Source: Haematobia irritans
Taxonomy: Eukaryota; Arthropoda; Insecta; Diptera; Muscidae
Length of the DNA: 64,000 bases
Assembly: GCF_050003625.1 (NCBI RefSeq)
Contig: NC_134398.1
Coordinates: 106,610,026-106,674,025 of the forward strand
Direction: 5' to 3'
The notes under the pieces are model-generated. The model had not been told where the DNA came from and made no database searches. It saw nothing but the letters and a program-made list of their open reading frames with translations. Of this stretch, positions 61,416-64,000 are shown piece after piece (the first letter of the stretch is position 1; the number at the start of each line of letters is the position of its first letter). The position numbers and the translations under genes are program-made.

Positions 61416-61537
61416 TTTTGCATCTTAAACAGCTCCCAATTCATTTCTATTTGTTGTCGACCAAGTGAAACTTAGATTTTGGGTAACTGTTTTTAGTTTC
61501 GAAACCACAATACCTACTCCAGTAGTATGAACGGGAT

Positions 61538-61726
61538 GAGGTTAGGTTAGGTGGCAACCCGACTTAGTCCATTGTGATACCACAGTGGTGAACTTCTTTT
61601 TTATCACTGAGTGCTGTCCGATTACATGTTAAGCTCAATGACAAGGGACCCCCTTTTTATAGCCGATTCCGAATGGCGTTGCATTGAATCCACTTGGAGA
61701 AGCTTGGAAACACTGAGAAATGTCAC
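61538..61726 (-). mobile_element. SINE, minus strand, interrupted (continues at 63968)
   Basis: GGTTAGGTTAGGTGGCAACC tail, then the LINE-shared end (with a small deletion) and the body up to GAGAAATGTCAC. It resumes at 63968 with GCATTACTGAGGTGGGATAA and runs off the window. Confidence 0.9.
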
Positions 61727-61728
61727 TA

Positions 61729-63965
61729 CACACAAAAAATTATCACCAAAATTTTTTCAATTAAACACTTAATTGAATTTGGAAACGGATTCAGTTAATA
61801 TGTTAATTGATACAATTAATTATTTAATCAAATCCGAATAAAAACCAATTAAAAAAATGATTGATATTTGTTACGTTTCCAATTAAAATATTTATTGATT
61901 CAATTTGTTAATAAATTCGCAAATAATTTTCAATTACAAACGTGATTGAAATTTTTTCCGTTTCCAATTACACATGTGATTGATCCAATCACCTTTGTGA
62001 TTGAAATTAAATAATTTTGAGCAATAGAAAGAGCGAAAAGAGAACAAGAGAATGGGTATTAATTCAACAATGTATGATGGAGAGATCAGTCTGTGGAAGT
62101 AACTCGTAACGAACGGTTGGGTTTTTGTTTTTCGTGTAAATTGAAAAACATGATTGGCGACATTCTGTCTGCTGCACTCAAAATGTGTGCATAAATATTT
62201 TGAACGCAACAACAAATCATAGCAACGGGTTGAAATAAATAAAGTGTGCAACAACAAATGGCAACGTGGTAAAGTTTGGAAAAAATATATATGAGAACGC
62301 ATTTGAAATTACCTGTGTTTGTGTTTTGTGGTATTGTAAAAATGGAAAACAATCTACTTTTATTAAAGGTAAGAAATTGTGAATCGTGAATACCGCTTTC
62401 CATTGAAGCCTGCTTACATTAAACGGACTGAAATAATATATTTTTTATTCATTTCTTTTAGTGACCAATTTTATTTCGTGAAATTGACCAATCAATCCCA
62501 TCAACTCCATCATTTTATCAAATATATAAGAATATGTTTGCAATAAAATGTGGGTACCGTATTGATCTTTTAAAATTATAAATTTATTTCACTCCTAGTT
62601 TTCTTAAAACCAAGAGCGATATGGGTTTGTTGGAAGATTCACCTTGAAGTTGCGAAGTGGCGTTGGCATTAAATTGTATTTTTGTTTTACCTGCCTTTTT
62701 CAGTTTGAACCCAAGTAGAGAGCAGTATATCTGATATATATACTAATGAGCTGAATTAAGTAATGGTAAAAAAGTTCTTTCTTTTGGATTTAAAAATATG
62801 AAAAATATCCGAAAATAATAAAAATATGTGTTTTCAATTTATATTTTTTCTATTTCCAGAATTTGCAAAGTATCATAAATATAATACCAAATATTACATC
62901 GCTTTCCCATTATTTTTGTCTTTGATTGGTTCAAATTTTAATAGACGATTTCAATGTGTGGAAATTTTGGAAAGGAATTGTTACTAAAATTAAATTACCG
63001 AGCTCCTTAATACACCTTTTTATGCTAAAAGACTACAACTGCAAAAGAAGATAATAAATCTGCAACCTGGAACTAAGAATTGAACTTGATATTCTATCCA
63101 GGTAATGGTTAACAAAATTAGCTTTTAATTGAACAAAATTAAATTCGAATTATTCTGTTTACTTTCAGAAAAAATAATTTAGCTTACATGTTGCTGATTT
63201 ATTGGAAATCTCGGCGCATCTACATATTAGAAGGAACATGCTGACATGGTTATTATTATAAGGAAGATAATGAATTATATAATTTATTTTTTTCACCCTA
63301 TAGTTGTTATTGATAGTAATTGTATTTGTAAGTTATGTTAGAACAAAACACAAATGACAAGAACCAAATTTATTTTTCTAATACATAATTCGAAAAATAA
63401 TAAAATATTAAATATGTTTTATAAGAAACACATATTTTCTTTTATTTCAAATAAAACTAAATACGATTTTGGGGTCGCAATATATACATTTTTTGATTGA
63501 AATTTATAGCCAATTTCAATTAATTATTTAATTGAATGAATCAAATAATCGATTGAATTTTTGTCGCGACATTAATTACAATTTTAATTGATTCAATTAA
63601 AACTGTGATTGAATTTTATGTTAAAAATCAATCACGTTTTTAATTGATTCAATCACACAATTAATTGATTCCGTGACAAAAGTCAATTAAATTTTTAATT
63701 AATTACATTAATTACAATTTTAATTGATTCAATTAAAACTGTGATTGAATTTTATGTTAAAAATCATTCACGTTTTTAATTGATTCAATCACACTTAATT
63801 GATTCCGTGACAAAAGTCAATTAAATTTTTAATTGAATATCGTGTTGGTTTTCAATCAAAATGGGTGATTGATACTATCATTTTCGTAATTGAAGACATT
63901 TCAATTAAAAAAATGATTGAATCCGCGATTTTCGTGATTGAAATCAAAAAATTTGTTTTTGTGTG
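61729..63965. mobile_element. Family Z element, 2237 bp, TA-flanked, non-coding
   Basis: Ends CACACAAAAA and TTTTTGTGTG, flanked by TA at 61727-61728 and 63966-63967, inserted in a SINE. Both subterminal regions (about 250 and 450 bp) are rich in short inverted TTAATTGA/TCAATTAA motifs. The right one holds a tandem repeat of about 120 bp (63585-63660 and 63708-63785). No transposase frame is present. The two ends alone occur as the MITE at 34009-34465. Superfamily unknown; the TA target fits Tc1/mariner. Confidence 0.85.
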
Positions 63966-63967
63966 TA

Positions 63968-64000
63968 GCATTACTGAGGTGGGATAATTCACCGCTGAAA
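63968..64000 (-). mobile_element. SINE, remaining part of the copy at 61538 (cut by window end)
   Basis: GCATTACTGAGGTGGGATAA then CACCGCTGAAA continues the SINE body directly. Confidence 0.9.

Noticed and set aside
61934..62403. Overlapping minus-strand frames of 105-122 codons in the family Z element as a transposase
   Set aside because: No catalytic or DNA-binding motifs; low-complexity composition.

Overview
The window is AT-rich, intron-dense insect DNA made almost entirely of transposable elements. It looks like a calyptrate fly of the house/stable/horn-fly group (Muscidae). The reasons are a Himar1-type (irritans-subfamily) mariner whose terminal repeat begins with the Himar1 terminus, abundant LINE and SINE copies with (CCTAA)n tails, an ITmD37E element, jockey-clade elements and long (AT)n arrays. 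The species call is inference. The only host-gene sequence I can support is one internal exon (12987-13634, + strand) of a nuclear SAM-domain protein with a CtBP-type PLDLS motif. Much of the rest may be intron or intergenic DNA around it.

Layout. 1-4.4 kb: end of a tRNA-headed repeat; an (AT)n array holding a small TIR element and a Himar-like mariner, itself interrupted by an ITmD37E transposon. 4.47-9.43 kb: a tRNA-derived SINE split by a full-length LINE (copy 1, - strand), both with target-site duplications. 9.4-12.6 kb: sparse repeats. 12.59-12.88 kb: a 5'-truncated SINE just upstream of the SAM exon. 15.52-22.75 kb: two LINE copies in tandem (2 and 4, + strand). 23.4-26.3 kb: a tRNA-headed repeat interrupted by an internally deleted Tc1/mariner copy. 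26.55-28.47 kb: a foldback element with tandem 163-bp units. 31.06-32.79 kb: a 29-bp satellite with a snap-back repeat family. 34.0-39.46 kb: a MITE followed by LINE copy 3 (- strand), nearly intact. 39.7-45.5 kb: small TIR elements including a hAT remnant with a perfect 8-bp duplication. 46.0-47.6 kb: a full-length tRNA-headed repeat. 48.2-49.7 kb: a dispersed repeat with an (AT)n array, a 100-N gap and a Tc1/mariner half. 51.3-59.1 kb: an old decayed jockey copy (+) interrupted by a young jockey (-) and by a Tc1/mariner. 59.3-64 kb: a piggyBac-like MITE, a snap-back repeat, and a SINE split by a 2.2-kb TA-flanked element that runs to the window end.

How the parts work together. The LINE family (four copies) encodes a DUF4780-like ORF1 and an EN-RT-RNase H ORF2. 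Its last ~85 bp, including the (CCTAA)n tail, are shared with the SINE family, so the SINEs are probably mobilised by this LINE. None of the transposases or LINE ORF sets is fully intact. LINE copy 3 (one stop plus a 26-nt deletion) and the young jockey (one stop plus one frameshift) come closest. The nested insertions give a relative order of events at four places.
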